Below, one piece after another: positions 1-8,350 of a stretch of 64,000 nucleotides of DNA. Location: NCBI RefSeq assembly GCF_007197885.1, contig NZ_VKKG01000005.1, positions 124,001 through 188,000 on the forward strand, given 5' to 3'. A model generated the notes under the pieces. It saw only the letters and a program-made list of their open reading frames with translations, made no database searches and was not told the origin of the DNA. Each line of letters opens with the position of its first letter. Position 1 is the stretch's first letter. The stretch is from Tessaracoccus rhinocerotis. GTDB taxonomy: Bacteria; Actinomycetota; Actinomycetes; Propionibacteriales; Propionibacteriaceae. The position numbers and the translations under genes were made by a program.

Positions 1-538
1 CGAAGAGGCCCGCCCCGAGGACCACGACGGCTCCCACCGGCTTGCCGAAGCGCCGGGTGGCCCAGCCGTAGATGCTCGAATAGATCAGGAAGGCGGCGAA
101 CACGAACCCGATGTAGCCCAGCGGCAGCCCGGCGAACATCAGCCAAACGGTCAGCTCGAAGCTGTTGAGGAGCACGCCGAGGACCGCCGCAACCACGTAG
201 GCGAGCAGCAGCGCCCCGATGGCCCCGGTCAGGAGCGCGGCAGGCCTCCTGCCCTCCTTGCGCAACATCTCGAATGTGTTCCAGATGAGGAAGACCCCGA
301 GCACCACGACGGCCATCAGCGCGACGCCCATGAATGCCACGAGCACCCACACCGCGCCGAGCTCGGGGTCGAGATTCTCGGCCAGGTGCACCAGTTCGGA
401 CAGCAGCCGGCCCAGGAGGAAGAACACGACCCCGGTGAGCACCAGCCCCGGCGGCATCCTCCGCGGGTCACGCCAGACGAGGAACACCCCGAACGCCGCG
501 ACGAGCACCACTGGAACCCACTGGAGCAGGACCTCCAC
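1..538 (-). CDS. YdcF/ElyC-like (DUF218) membrane protein, N-terminal part
   Basis: This reading frame runs off the left edge of the window; about 179 codons are visible. It begins with GTG, whose first G is the last base of the der TAG stop, so it is probably translationally coupled to der. The visible part is mostly hydrophobic, with about five membrane-spanning stretches (roughly residues 5-19, 29-48, 66-90, 105-125 and 130-155). The last residues, around 170-179, read AVVVLGAGLF, which resembles the start of the DUF218 domain of SanA/ElyC/YdcF proteins; in actinobacterial members that domain follows several membrane helices. DUF218 proteins are linked to cell-envelope integrity, but the biochemical role is unsettled. 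The soluble domain lies outside the window, so the family call rests on topology and a short motif. Confidence 0.6.
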   Translation of the reverse strand, partial: MEVLLQWVPVVLVAAFGVFLVWRDPRRMPPGLVLTGVVFFLLGRLLSELVHLAENLDPELGAVWVLVAFMGVALMAVVVLGVFLIWNTFEMLRKEGRRPAALLTGAIGALLLAYVVAAVLGVLLNSFELTVWLMFAGLPLGYIGFVFAAFLIYSSIYGWATRRFGKPVGAVVVLGAGLF

Positions 539-1878
539 TACTTGCGGTCCTTGTGCTTCTCCCGTGCCCGGACGTCGATGTGGATCGGTGAGCCCGAGAA
601 CCCGAACTCCTCGCGCAGGCGACGCTCGATGAAGCGCACGTAGCCGGCGTCCAACGTGCCGCTGGTGAACAGCACGAACTTGGGCGGGCAGTTCTGCGCC
701 TGGGTGCCGAACAGCACCCGCGGCTGCTTCCCCGAGCGCACGGGGTGCGGGTGGGAGGCGGCGATGCGCCCGAGGAACGCATTCAGCTTGCCGGTGGAGA
801 TCCGCGTCTCCCAACCCTCCGCGGCCTCCTCGATCGCCTTGCTGATCTTGTCGACGTTGCGCCCGGTGAGCGCGGAGATGTTCACCTTCGGCGCCCAGGT
901 GAAGCCGACCATGTCACGCTCGATCTCGCGGTCCAGGTAGCGGCGGCGCTCGTCGTCGGTGAGGTCCCACTTGTTGAACGCCACCACGAGGGCACGTCCG
1001 GTCTCCTCGACGTTGCTGAGGATGCGCAGGTCCTGCTCCGTCACGGGCTCCGACGCGTCGATCACCGCGACGCACACCTGCGCCCGCTCGATGGCCGTCT
1101 GGGTGCGCAGGGACGCGTAGAACTCGTGGCCCGAGGCCTCCTTGACGCGACGGCGGATGCCGGCGGTGTCGATCAGCCGGTAGACCTGCCCACCGACCTC
1201 GACGATCTCGTCCACCGGGTCGACGGTGGTGCCCGAGACGTCGGAGACCACCACCCGCTGCTCGGCGGCCAGCTTGTTCAGCAGCGACGACTTGCCGACG
1301 TTCGGCTTGCCGACGATGGCCACGCGGCGGGGCCCGGACTCCTCCACGAACTTCTCCTCGGGGGCCTCGGGCAGCGCGCCCAGGATCGCGTCGAGGAGGT
1401 CGCCGGAGCCGCGGCCGTGCATGGCGGAGACCGGGTGGGGCTCCCCCAGACCGAGGTTCCACATGGTCGCGGCCATCGCCTCGTGGCGCTGGTCGTCGAC
1501 CTTGTTGGCGGCGAGCACCACCGGCTTCTTGGATCGGCGAAGGACGCGGACGACGGCCTCGTCCTCGTCGAGGGTGCCGACGGTGGCGTCCACCACGAAC
1601 AGCACGGCGTCGGCCAGGGAGATCGCGAGCTCCGCCTGCTCGGCGATCTGCTGGGACATGCCCTGGGCGTCGGACATCCAGCCGCCGGTGTCGACGAGGA
1701 CGAACTCGCGGCCGTTCCAGTTCGCGTCGTAGGAGACGCGGTCGCGGGTCACTCCGGGTACGTCCTGGACGACGGCCTCACGGCGCCCGAGGATGCGGTT
1801 GACGAGCGACGACTTGCCGACATTCGGGCGTCCGACCACCGCCACGACGGGCTTGGTCAGGATGGGTTCTTCGCTCAC
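538..1878 (-). CDS. der: Ribosome biogenesis GTPase Der (EngA)
   Basis: Double GTPase needed for maturation of the 50S ribosomal subunit. Two tandem G domains are visible: the first P-loop GRPNVGKS is at residues 16-23, and the second, GKPNVGKS, is about 170 residues later. Both are followed by DTAG/DTGG switch II and NKxD motifs (NKVD, NKWD). A KH-like C-terminal domain ends the 446-residue protein, which is normal for Der. I chose the GTG at 1878 because GAGGAG sits just upstream at the same spacing as in the preceding gene. An alternative ATG at 1908 overlaps the previous stop as ATGA and would add ten residues. In many actinobacteria cmk lies directly upstream of der; here they are separated by about 2.8 kb. 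Confidence 0.95.
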   Translation of the reverse strand: MSEEPILTKPVVAVVGRPNVGKSSLVNRILGRREAVVQDVPGVTRDRVSYDANWNGREFVLVDTGGWMSDAQGMSQQIAEQAELAISLADAVLFVVDATVGTLDEDEAVVRVLRRSKKPVVLAANKVDDQRHEAMAATMWNLGLGEPHPVSAMHGRGSGDLLDAILGALPEAPEEKFVEESGPRRVAIVGKPNVGKSSLLNKLAAEQRVVVSDVSGTTVDPVDEIVEVGGQVYRLIDTAGIRRRVKEASGHEFYASLRTQTAIERAQVCVAVIDASEPVTEQDLRILSNVEETGRALVVAFNKWDLTDDERRRYLDREIERDMVGFTWAPKVNISALTGRNVDKISKAIEEAAEGWETRISTGKLNAFLGRIAASHPHPVRSGKQPRVLFGTQAQNCPPKFVLFTSGTLDAGYVRFIERRLREEFGFSGSPIHIDVRAREKHKDRK

Positions 1879-1904
1879 GGTTCTCCTCGGGCTTTCGGTT
1901 CGGC

Positions 1905-2591
1905 TCATCCTATCTGCTGGGCGGCGTGCACCACCCTCGTCGGGTCGTCACCGCGCAGGACGAGCGAGACCGGGGCGAGGCGGGACCACAGGCCACCGGT
2001 CACGATGCGAGCGTAGTGGGCCGCCCCGTCCGCATCGCGCCACCCGATGGTGGTCATGTCCGTCATCCGCCCCGACGAGCGCGAGTCCAGCACCGCGCCC
2101 TCCACGACGACGTAGCCCTCGGGGAGTCGTCGGAGCAGCTGCTCGCGATACTCCCGGTCCCGCCAGCGCCGCATCCTGCCGACCCCCAAAAGGGCGAGCG
2201 GGACCACCGCGAGCCCGACGAGCACGGTCACGATGCCCTGCCACCGCAGCCAGCTCGACGTGAACGCGACGCCGAGCACCAGCCCGGTCGCGATGCCGAG
2301 CAGTGCGTAGCGGACGCACTCCCAAGCCACCCAGCGGCGGGTGACGGCAGCCCCCGCGCGCCCGACCGCGAGCCGCGACACCAGCAACGTCAGCGCGAAC
2401 GCCGCGACGGCCAGCAGCGCGGAGCCACCGAGGAGCAGCGGCAGGTTGGGGTCCTCCCCGGCCTCGAAGGCCTCCAGCATCCCCAGTGCCGTGGGCGCCC
2501 AGAACACGAGGAAGACCATCACGATGCCGGTCTCGACGAAGATGCCGGTAATCGCGCGCACCCTGGGGATGGGGGCGGTCTCGTCGGTCAT
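1905..2591 (-). CDS. Membrane protein of unknown function
   Basis: A 228-residue protein that I do not recognise. The start ATG at 2591 follows a good GGAGGAG ribosome-binding site. There are four predicted membrane helices in the first 150 residues (about 11-36, 47-73, 87-111 and 116-140). A cytoplasmic tail rich in Arg, Gly and Asp follows. The tail has hydrophobic strands and ends in a segment suggesting a small beta-rich domain. The stop codon overlaps the alternative start of der as ATGA, so the gene probably heads an operon with der and the YdcF-like gene. Nothing in the sequence shows an enzymatic motif. Confidence 0.7.
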   Translation of the reverse strand: MTDETAPIPRVRAITGIFVETGIVMVFLVFWAPTALGMLEAFEAGEDPNLPLLLGGSALLAVAAFALTLLVSRLAVGRAGAAVTRRWVAWECVRYALLGIATGLVLGVAFTSSWLRWQGIVTVLVGLAVVPLALLGVGRMRRWRDREYREQLLRRLPEGYVVVEGAVLDSRSSGRMTDMTTIGWRDADGAAHYARIVTGGLWSRLAPVSLVLRGDDPTRVVHAAQQIG

Positions 2592-2760
2592 GGTTCTCCT
2601 CCGGGCTTGGAGAAGTGCATGGTATCGGTTAATGTGTTCGGGCCCCTGTTCCCGACGATTGGATGATTCGTGGATTCCTGGTCGCGCCGCTGACCCGCGT
2701 CGTAGCCGTTGAGCATGCCTGCTCCGGTTCGGCGCAAGCCCGACCAACCCAGGAGCATCC

Positions 2761-4371
2761 ATGCACACCACTGACTCAATCGTCCTGTCCGGCCTCAGCT
2801 TCGGCTTCGACCCGCTCGGTCCGCCGCTGCTCGACGGGCTGAACGCCACCATTCCTCCCGGCCGCACCGGCGTCGTCGGGCGCAACGGGACGGGAAAGAC
2901 CACCCTGCTTCGCCTGCTGTCCGGGGAGCTGAGACCCACCGCCGGTCACCTGGAGACCCCCGGTGCCGTCATCCGCCTGCGTCAGGACCTGCTCCAGCGC
3001 CCTGAGGCGACGGTGGCCGAACTCCTCGGCATCGACCACGTCCTGGGAGCCCTGCGCGCGATCGAGGCAGGCAGCCTCGAGCAGACGGACTACGACACCG
3101 TGGGGCAGGACTGGGACGTCGAGGCGCGTGCAATCGCGCTCCTGGCGCGACGCGTCCCGAGCCTGCACGCCGACGGTGTCCTCGACCGAACCGCGGCCAC
3201 GCTCTCGGGTGGCGAACTGATGCTGACGGCGATGTGTGGACTCGAGCTGGCAGGCGGCGCCGTCGCCCTGCTCGACGAACCCACCAACAACCTCGACGCC
3301 CGGTCCCGCGAGGCGCTACACCAAGCCGTGCGGGAGTGGGACGGGACCCTGCTCGTGGTCAGCCACGACGTCACCCTGCTGAACCTCGTCGACTCCATCC
3401 TCGAGCTGCACGAGGGCAGGCTCACCCTGCACGGCGGGAACTTCGACGCCTACCAGGAGCACCTCGCGGCGGAGCAGGCAGCCGCCGAGCAGGCCGTCCG
3501 GGCAGCGGAACAGAAGCTGCGGACCGAGCGCAGGGAGCGCGACCACGTGCAGACGGCCATGGCAAGGCGCGAGCAGAAGAGCCGCAAGGACTACGTGAAC
3601 AAGCGGGCACCACGCATCACCATGAAGTCGTGGGCCGAGAAGTCCGAGAAGGTTCGTGCGGCCGAGAACATCAAGGCTGCCGAGAAGGTGGCCGAGGCCG
3701 CCGCAGCGGTGGGCGCGGCCGAGGAGCGGGTCCGGGCCGACCGTTCGATCCGGGTCGACATCGTCGACCCGGGAGCCGCCCGAGGACGACGGCTGGCGGA
3801 GCTGGTGGGCACGAACCGGACCGTGCACGTCACCGGCGGGGACCGAATCGGCCTCGTCGGCGACAACGGGGTTGGCAAGACCTCCCTCGTTCGGCACCTG
3901 CTCCATCCCTTGGAGCCGAGGCACACACCCGCCGCGGGCAGGTTGCTGACCACCCGGTACGGACACCTCGACCAGCGGTTGGAACTCGACGACGCCGCAA
4001 CCGTCCTCGAGGTGGTGCGCCGGGCCGCGCCGGAGCGGCAGCCGCAGGAGGTGCGCGGCGCCCTGGCGAGGTTCCTGCTGCGCGGCGAGGCGGTGGACCG
4101 AACCGTCGCCACGTTGTCCGGTGGGGAACGCTTCCGGGTCGCCCTCGCGCGGCTGCTGCTCGCCGACCCGCCGCCGGAGTTGCTCATCCTCGACGAGCCC
4201 ACCAACAACCTCGACCTCGACAGCGTCGGACAACTCGTGGACGCCCTGCGCTCCTACCGCGGCGGGCTGCTCGTGATCAGCCACGACCAGCACCTCCTGG
4301 CGCGACTGGAACTCGACCAGGTGGTTGAACTCGACCGGACCGGCGCACTGACGGAGCACGGCGCGCCGTGA
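2761..4371 (+). CDS. ABC-F family ATPase (two ATP-binding cassettes, no membrane domain)
   Basis: A 536-residue protein with two complete ABC cassettes. Walker A motifs are at residues 40-48 (GRNGTGKTT) and 367-375 (GDNGVGKTS), signature LSGGE at 148-152 and 452-456, and Walker B/DEPTNNLD at 170-179 and 475-485. A charged, coiled-coil-like linker at about 235-330 joins them. There are no membrane spans. This is the ABC-F architecture: cytosolic proteins that bind the ribosomal E site, either as translation factors or as antibiotic-resistance factors that protect the peptidyl-transferase centre. The linker sets specificity, and I cannot assign a drug. The start has AGGAG five bases upstream. 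The gene stands alone on the plus strand between minus-strand yqfO and the unknown membrane gene. Confidence 0.9.
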   Translation: MHTTDSIVLSGLSFGFDPLGPPLLDGLNATIPPGRTGVVGRNGTGKTTLLRLLSGELRPTAGHLETPGAVIRLRQDLLQRPEATVAELLGIDHVLGALRAIEAGSLEQTDYDTVGQDWDVEARAIALLARRVPSLHADGVLDRTAATLSGGELMLTAMCGLELAGGAVALLDEPTNNLDARSREALHQAVREWDGTLLVVSHDVTLLNLVDSILELHEGRLTLHGGNFDAYQEHLAAEQAAAEQAVRAAEQKLRTERRERDHVQTAMARREQKSRKDYVNKRAPRITMKSWAEKSEKVRAAENIKAAEKVAEAAAAVGAAEERVRADRSIRVDIVDPGAARGRRLAELVGTNRTVHVTGGDRIGLVGDNGVGKTSLVRHLLHPLEPRHTPAAGRLLTTRYGHLDQRLELDDAATVLEVVRRAAPERQPQEVRGALARFLLRGEAVDRTVATLSGGERFRVALARLLLADPPPELLILDEPTNNLDLDSVGQLVDALRSYRGGLLVISHDQHLLARLELDQVVELDRTGALTEHGAP

Positions 4372-4381
4372 CGGTCAGCGC

Positions 4382-4699
4382 TCAGGCCTGGTTCTCCAGC
4401 ACATGGAAGGCCGGCTCCTCGTAGGGGTGCGCCTCCCGCAGGGCCGCGACGACGTGGGCGCGGATCTCGCGCGGGAAGGTGAGCTCCACCCGGTTCTCGT
4501 CGACGTGCGTCAGCTGATCGAGGTGGCCGATGGTCGGGTCGGCGCCGGCGAGCGGCCGGAACTGGCCGCGGCCGGGCGCGACGAAGGCGCAGGAGTCGTA
4601 GTCCCCAACCCGGCCGGCGCCGGCCTCGAACAGGGCCGCGAGCACGGCGTCGGTGTCCGCCACCGGGACGTAGAACACGAGCACGTCGAGGCCGCCCAT
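4382..4699 (-). CDS. YqfO/NIF3-like CutA-fold protein
   Basis: A 105-residue protein resembling the CutA/PII-like insert domain of NIF3/YqfO proteins. It starts with a hydrophobic strand leading into FYVPVADTDAV, has GRVGDYDSCAF in the middle, and ends with HPYEEPAFHVL. This stand-alone form is widespread in bacteria. It is thought to bind a small molecule or metal, but no reaction is established. The start ATG at 4699 lies one base after the stop of the tyrA-cmk gene, so it is the last gene of the prcB-prcA-tyrA/cmk unit. Its 3' end faces the ABC-F gene only 10 bp away. Confidence 0.8.
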   Translation of the reverse strand: MGGLDVLVFYVPVADTDAVLAALFEAGAGRVGDYDSCAFVAPGRGQFRPLAGADPTIGHLDQLTHVDENRVELTFPREIRAHVVAALREAHPYEEPAFHVLENQA

Positions 4700-4700
4700 G

Positions 4701-6428
4701 TCAGCGCCGCGTCAACTGGACGATGTGCTCGACCACCTCGTCGGGGCCGATGTGCGTGGAGTCGATGACCGTCACACCTTCGGCGGCCTCGGTGAAGTTG
4801 GTGACGCGCGAGTCGTCGCGGTCGCGTCGGATCACCTGGTCGGTGACGGCGGTCTCGTCCACCCTCTCCCCCAGTTCGGCCCTCCTGCGGGCGACGCGCG
4901 CGTCCGGGTCGGCGACGAGCAGCACCCGGACCTGTGCGTCGGGGGCGACGACAGTGGTGATGTCGCGCCCCTCGACGACGATGCGGCGCCCGTGGGCGGC
5001 GATGATCTCGCGCATCTTGCGGATCAGGAACTTCCGCACCTCCGGGATGGCGGCCACGGTGGAGACGTTCTCGGAGATCCGGGGCTCGCGAATGGCGTCG
5101 GTCACGACCTCACCGTCCACGCTCACGCGCGGCTGGTCCGGGATCGTGGCGATCCTCAGGTCCGTGGACACGGCGAGGCTCCGGATCCCCTCGGTGTCGG
5201 AGGCGTCGAGCCCGGAGCGCAGGTACGCCCACGCGATGGCGCGGTACATGGCGCCGGTGTCCAGGTAGGCCAGACCCAGGCGTTGCGCCAGCAGCCTCGC
5301 CGTCGTGGACTTGCCGGACCCGCTGGGTCCGTCGATCGCGATGACCATGGGTCCGGTCATGTGTGCCTCCATCTCGGCGGACCAGGCGGTCCAGCCCCGG
5401 TCGGTGAGGTCTGCGCGCAGTTGCTCGCCCTTCGACTGCGCGACGGAGATGGACAGGTAGCCCACCTCACGGACTGCGTCGTGGCTGAGGTCGAAGTCCT
5501 CGACGTTGAACCCCATCTCGCCGACGTCCCCGAACAGCCGGGCCAGGGCGCGCGGCTCGTCCGGGATCTCCACCGTGACCTCGACGACGTCCTTGGGGGC
5601 ACGGCCGTGCTTGCCGGTCAACGAGCGGGCGCCGCTCTGGCCGATGCGGAGGCACTCCTCGAGCAGGTCCGGCCGGTCCAGGACGGAGATCAGGTAGGAC
5701 AGGTCCTCGGCGACCTCCTCCAGTTCCTCCCGCACCGCCGCGGCGTTGGTGGTGATGATCTGTCGCCACATCGCGGTGTCGGAGCCGGCGATCCGGGTGA
5801 CGTCGCGGATGCCCTGTCCGGCCAGGCGCAGGTGCTCCCCCGGGACCTCGCGCAGGTGGCTGGCGGTCAGGATGCTCATCAGGTGGGGCACGTGGCTGAC
5901 CTGGGCGACAGCCTCGTCGTGCGCGGCGGGGCTCAGCTCGACGACGCGCGCGCCGGTGAGCGAGGCGAGGTCACGGATGGTGGCCACGCTCCGGTCGGGG
6001 TTCGCGGGCGACGGCGTGATCACCCATGTGCGGTCCTGGAACAGCTCGGCGGTGGCAGTCAGGGGGCCGCTGAACTGGGAACCCGCCATCGGGTGCGATG
6101 CGACGTAGCGCCCGTGGTGCGCACTGGTGCGGCCGACCTCGTCCACGATCGCCGCCTTCACCGAGCCGACGTCGGTGACCACGGCGAGGGGGAACCGTTC
6201 CAGGGCCTCGCGGACGACGCCCGCGATGGTCGCCGGTGGTGTGGCGACGACGACCACGTCGACCTCGTCGGCCCGCGGCGGCGTGATCCGGCCGGCGCCC
6301 ATGCCGGCGGCCACCCGGGCGTGGGACTTCGAGCGGTCCTCGAGGTGGACGTCGACGCCGGCGCGGGTCAGCGCGAGCCCGAGCGAGGAGCCGACGAGCC
6401 CGGCCCCGATGATCAGTACGCAGGTCAT
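4701..6428 (-). CDS. Fused prephenate dehydrogenase (TyrA) - cytidylate kinase (Cmk)
   Basis: One uninterrupted frame of 575 codons encodes two enzymes. Residues 1-356 are prephenate dehydrogenase of tyrosine synthesis: Rossmann motif GAGLVGSSLG (8-17), DVGSVK (86-91), catalytic-region HPMAGS (112-117) and a C-terminal ACT regulatory domain (about 281-347). Residues 357-575 are a full-length cytidylate kinase, which phosphorylates CMP/dCMP: P-loop GPSGSGKST (367-375), YLDTGAMYRA, and VEGRDI with an Arg-rich LID after it. No stop separates the two halves. An internal ATG at 5360 (Met357) is preceded by GGAGG with 5-nt spacing, so free Cmk could also be made. The start ATG at 6428 overlaps the prcA stop as ATGA. 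Separate tyrA and cmk genes are the usual arrangement. Confidence 0.9.
   Translation of the reverse strand: MTCVLIIGAGLVGSSLGLALTRAGVDVHLEDRSKSHARVAAGMGAGRITPPRADEVDVVVVATPPATIAGVVREALERFPLAVVTDVGSVKAAIVDEVGRTSAHHGRYVASHPMAGSQFSGPLTATAELFQDRTWVITPSPANPDRSVATIRDLASLTGARVVELSPAAHDEAVAQVSHVPHLMSILTASHLREVPGEHLRLAGQGIRDVTRIAGSDTAMWRQIITTNAAAVREELEEVAEDLSYLISVLDRPDLLEECLRIGQSGARSLTGKHGRAPKDVVEVTVEIPDEPRALARLFGDVGEMGFNVEDFDLSHDAVREVGYLSISVAQSKGEQLRADLTDRGWTAWSAEMEAHMTGPMVIAIDGPSGSGKSTTARLLAQRLGLAYLDTGAMYRAIAWAYLRSGLDASDTEGIRSLAVSTDLRIATIPDQPRVSVDGEVVTDAIREPRISENVSTVAAIPEVRKFLIRKMREIIAAHGRRIVVEGRDITTVVAPDAQVRVLLVADPDARVARRRAELGERVDETAVTDQVIRRDRDDSRVTNFTEAAEGVTVIDSTHIGPDEVVEHIVQLTRR
5358..5370 (-). 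promoter_or_regulatory. Internal ribosome-binding site and start codon inside tyrA-cmk
   Basis: Within the fused gene, GGAGG (5366-5370, minus strand) lies 5 nt upstream of an in-frame ATG (5358-5360). The ATG falls exactly at the start of the cytidylate kinase domain. This would allow a separate Cmk polypeptide of 219 residues to be made from the same message. Use of the site is an inference. Confidence 0.55.
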
Positions 6429-7117
6429 TGGGCCTCGACCAGCCATTCCTCGAGCTGTCTCCCGGTCACGCGGTGGAAGGTGCGGCGACTGCCGCGGCCT
6501 CGCTCCAGCACTGCCACCTCGAGCGCATCGGCACCGAGCGGCCCGTCCTCCGAAAGTGCGGCACGCGCGAGCCGGACGGCCGCCGGCAGGTCCGTGGCAC
6601 CCTCCCCGTCGAGCCCGGCGCGGACCCGGGCTGCGATGCCGTCGGAGTCCCGGCCGAGGACGGCGAACCGGTGGTGCTCGGAGATGCTGCCGTCGTAGGA
6701 GATCTGGAACAGCACGTCCCCGGCGGCCTCGAATCCGAGCTCCGCGACGACCAGCTCCACCTCGTAGGGCTTCTCGGCACCGGAGAACGCCGCACCCAGC
6801 AACTGGGAGTACTGGCCGGCGAGTCCACGCGCCGTGACGTCACGGCGGTCGTAGGAGTAGCCGCGCAGGTCGGCCTGCCGGATCCCGGCCACGCGCAGCG
6901 CCTCGAACTCGTTGTAGCGGCCGACGGCGAGGAAGCCGATGCGGTCGTAGATCTCGGCCACCTTGTGCAGGCTGTCGGAGCGGTTCTCCGCGACGAGCGC
7001 GATCCCCGCGGGGCTGCTGAGCGCCAGGACGGAGCGGCCGCGCGAGATGCCCTTGCGGGCGAACTCCGCGCGATCCTGCATCAGCTGGTCGGGCGACACG
7101 TAGAAGGGGGCGGACAT
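6425..7117 (-). CDS. prcA: 20S proteasome alpha subunit
   Basis: Alpha-type subunit of the actinobacterial 20S proteasome, 230 residues. The N-terminus (FYVSPDQLMQDRAEFARKGI) is the typical gate region of PrcA, followed by GRSVLALSS and a YDRIGFLAVGRYNEFEALR block conserved among PrcA proteins. Alpha subunits form the outer rings and gate substrate entry; they lack the catalytic Thr. The ATG start shares one base with the prcB stop (TGATG), so the two are coupled and stoichiometric. The gene's own stop overlaps tyrA-cmk as ATGA. Unusually, pafA (Pup ligase) does not follow. Confidence 0.95.
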   Translation of the reverse strand: MSAPFYVSPDQLMQDRAEFARKGISRGRSVLALSSPAGIALVAENRSDSLHKVAEIYDRIGFLAVGRYNEFEALRVAGIRQADLRGYSYDRRDVTARGLAGQYSQLLGAAFSGAEKPYEVELVVAELGFEAAGDVLFQISYDGSISEHHRFAVLGRDSDGIAARVRAGLDGEGATDLPAAVRLARAALSEDGPLGADALEVAVLERGRGSRRTFHRVTGRQLEEWLVEAQ

Positions 7118-7902
7118 CACAGCGCTCCTGCTCGAGGGCCGTCGGGACGGTACGCCCTCGCCGCCAGGATCTCCTCGGCCAGCGGACGCAGCTCCTCGAT
7201 GTCGAACCGCCGTACGCCGTGGGCCGTCACGCTCATCACCAGCGGCAGGATCCCCCGGGTGAGGTCGAGGCCGGAGGTGGCCGAGTCGTCGTCGGCGGCA
7301 TCGTAGAGCGACTGGAGCAGGGCGAGGGCCGCCTCGCGTTCGCCGGCGCGGGGGTCGTGCAGCTTCTTGAGCGCACCCCTGGCGAACACAGCACCGGAAC
7401 CCACGGCCGCGAAGCTCTGCTCCTCGTAGCGACCACCCGTCGCGTCGTAGGAGAACATCCGGCCCCGCCCGGCCTGCGGGTCCCATCCCACGAACAGCGG
7501 CAGCACGCCAAGCCCCTGCATGGCCTGCGGCAGGTTGGCGCGCAGCAGCGTCCCGAGCCGGTTCGCCTTGCCGTCGAGGCTGAGCTCTGCGAACTCCACC
7601 TTCTCGTAGTGCTCCAGTTCCACCTGGAACAGGCGCACCAGGTCGACGGCAAGCCCGGCCACGCCGGCGATCCCGATCACCGAGTGGCGGTCGGCGCCGA
7701 AGACCTTCTCGATGTCGCGCATCGCGATGGTGGAGCCCAGCGTCGCGCGGCGGTCCCCCGCCATCAGGACGCCGCCGTCGAAGGCTGCGGTGACGATGGT
7801 GGTGCCGTGGACGGCGCCCTCGCCGGGTACCGGGGTGGGCAGCGCCCCAGGGGCCACGCGTGACACGTAGTCCCTGAACGACGCGGGATTGCCCTCGTGC
7901 AT
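7117..7902 (-). CDS. prcB: 20S proteasome beta subunit (catalytic)
   Basis: Beta-type, proteolytic subunit, 261 residues. A 33-residue propeptide precedes HGTTIVT; autocleavage between Gly33 and Thr34 would expose the N-terminal Thr nucleophile. Supporting features are GGVLMAGDRRATLG, the LVRLFQVELEHYEK helix, YDATGGRYEEQSFAAVGSG, and the Asp/Ser network near the C-terminus. The subunit forms the inner rings of the proteasome core. No pup, dop or mpa gene lies upstream; only 64 bp separate it from a divergent DUF3054 gene. The proteasome genes therefore start their own transcription unit together with tyrA-cmk and yqfO. Confidence 0.95.
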   Translation of the reverse strand: MHEGNPASFRDYVSRVAPGALPTPVPGEGAVHGTTIVTAAFDGGVLMAGDRRATLGSTIAMRDIEKVFGADRHSVIGIAGVAGLAVDLVRLFQVELEHYEKVEFAELSLDGKANRLGTLLRANLPQAMQGLGVLPLFVGWDPQAGRGRMFSYDATGGRYEEQSFAAVGSGAVFARGALKKLHDPRAGEREAALALLQSLYDAADDDSATSGLDLTRGILPLVMSVTAHGVRRFDIEELRPLAEEILAARAYRPDGPRAGAL

Positions 7903-7966
7903 CGATTCGCCTCCTGTGTGGTTGCCCAGCCGATCCTAGTGGAGTCGCCGCGATAGGTTTGCCCCC

Positions 7967-8350
7967 ATGATGCGCATCGTCCCGGCCGCCTTCGACCTGT
8001 TGCTCGTGCTGGTGTTCGCCACCATCGGCCGCGCCACGCACGGCGGCGACCTCACCCCGCTCGGCATCCTCCAGACCGCGTGGCCGTTCGTCGTGGCCTG
8101 CCTGTTCGGCTGGGTGGTCGTCAACCTGCTCGACGACGACGGCTTCGGGTTCCGCTCGGCCCTGGTGGTGTGGCTGGTCACGCTGTTGGGTGGGATGGGC
8201 CTGCGGATCCTCGCCGGCGGAGGCGCGGCGCTGCCCTTCGTGCTCGTGGCCACACTCGTGCTGGCCGCGGCGCTGTTCGGGTGGCGCCTGGTGGCCGGGC
8301 TGGTCCGGCGCGGCGGGGCTCAGTCGTCTGCCGCTGTCCCCTCGTCCTGA
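7967..8350 (+). CDS. DUF3054 family membrane protein
   Basis: A 127-residue protein with four membrane helices (about residues 6-20, 35-52, 64-82 and 88-107) and a short, polar tail. The sequence pattern, including GRATHGGD after the first helix and DDDGFGFRSALVVW before the third, matches the DUF3054 family common in actinobacteria. Its function is unknown. It is divergent from prcB and convergent with trmI, whose 3' end it overlaps by about 31 bp. No clear ribosome-binding site precedes the ATG at 7967 (a second ATG follows at once), so it may be translated from a leaderless message. Confidence 0.75.
   Translation: MMRIVPAAFDLLLVLVFATIGRATHGGDLTPLGILQTAWPFVVACLFGWVVVNLLDDDGFGFRSALVVWLVTLLGGMGLRILAGGGAALPFVLVATLVLAAALFGWRLVAGLVRRGGAQSSAAVPSS

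Noticed and set aside
5341..5400. Frameshift between tyrA and cmk
   Set aside because: Both parts are in the same frame and complete, so a fusion is simpler.
8320..8350. Overlapping 3' ends of trmI and DUF3054
   Set aside because: A short tail overlap between convergent genes is common in compact genomes.
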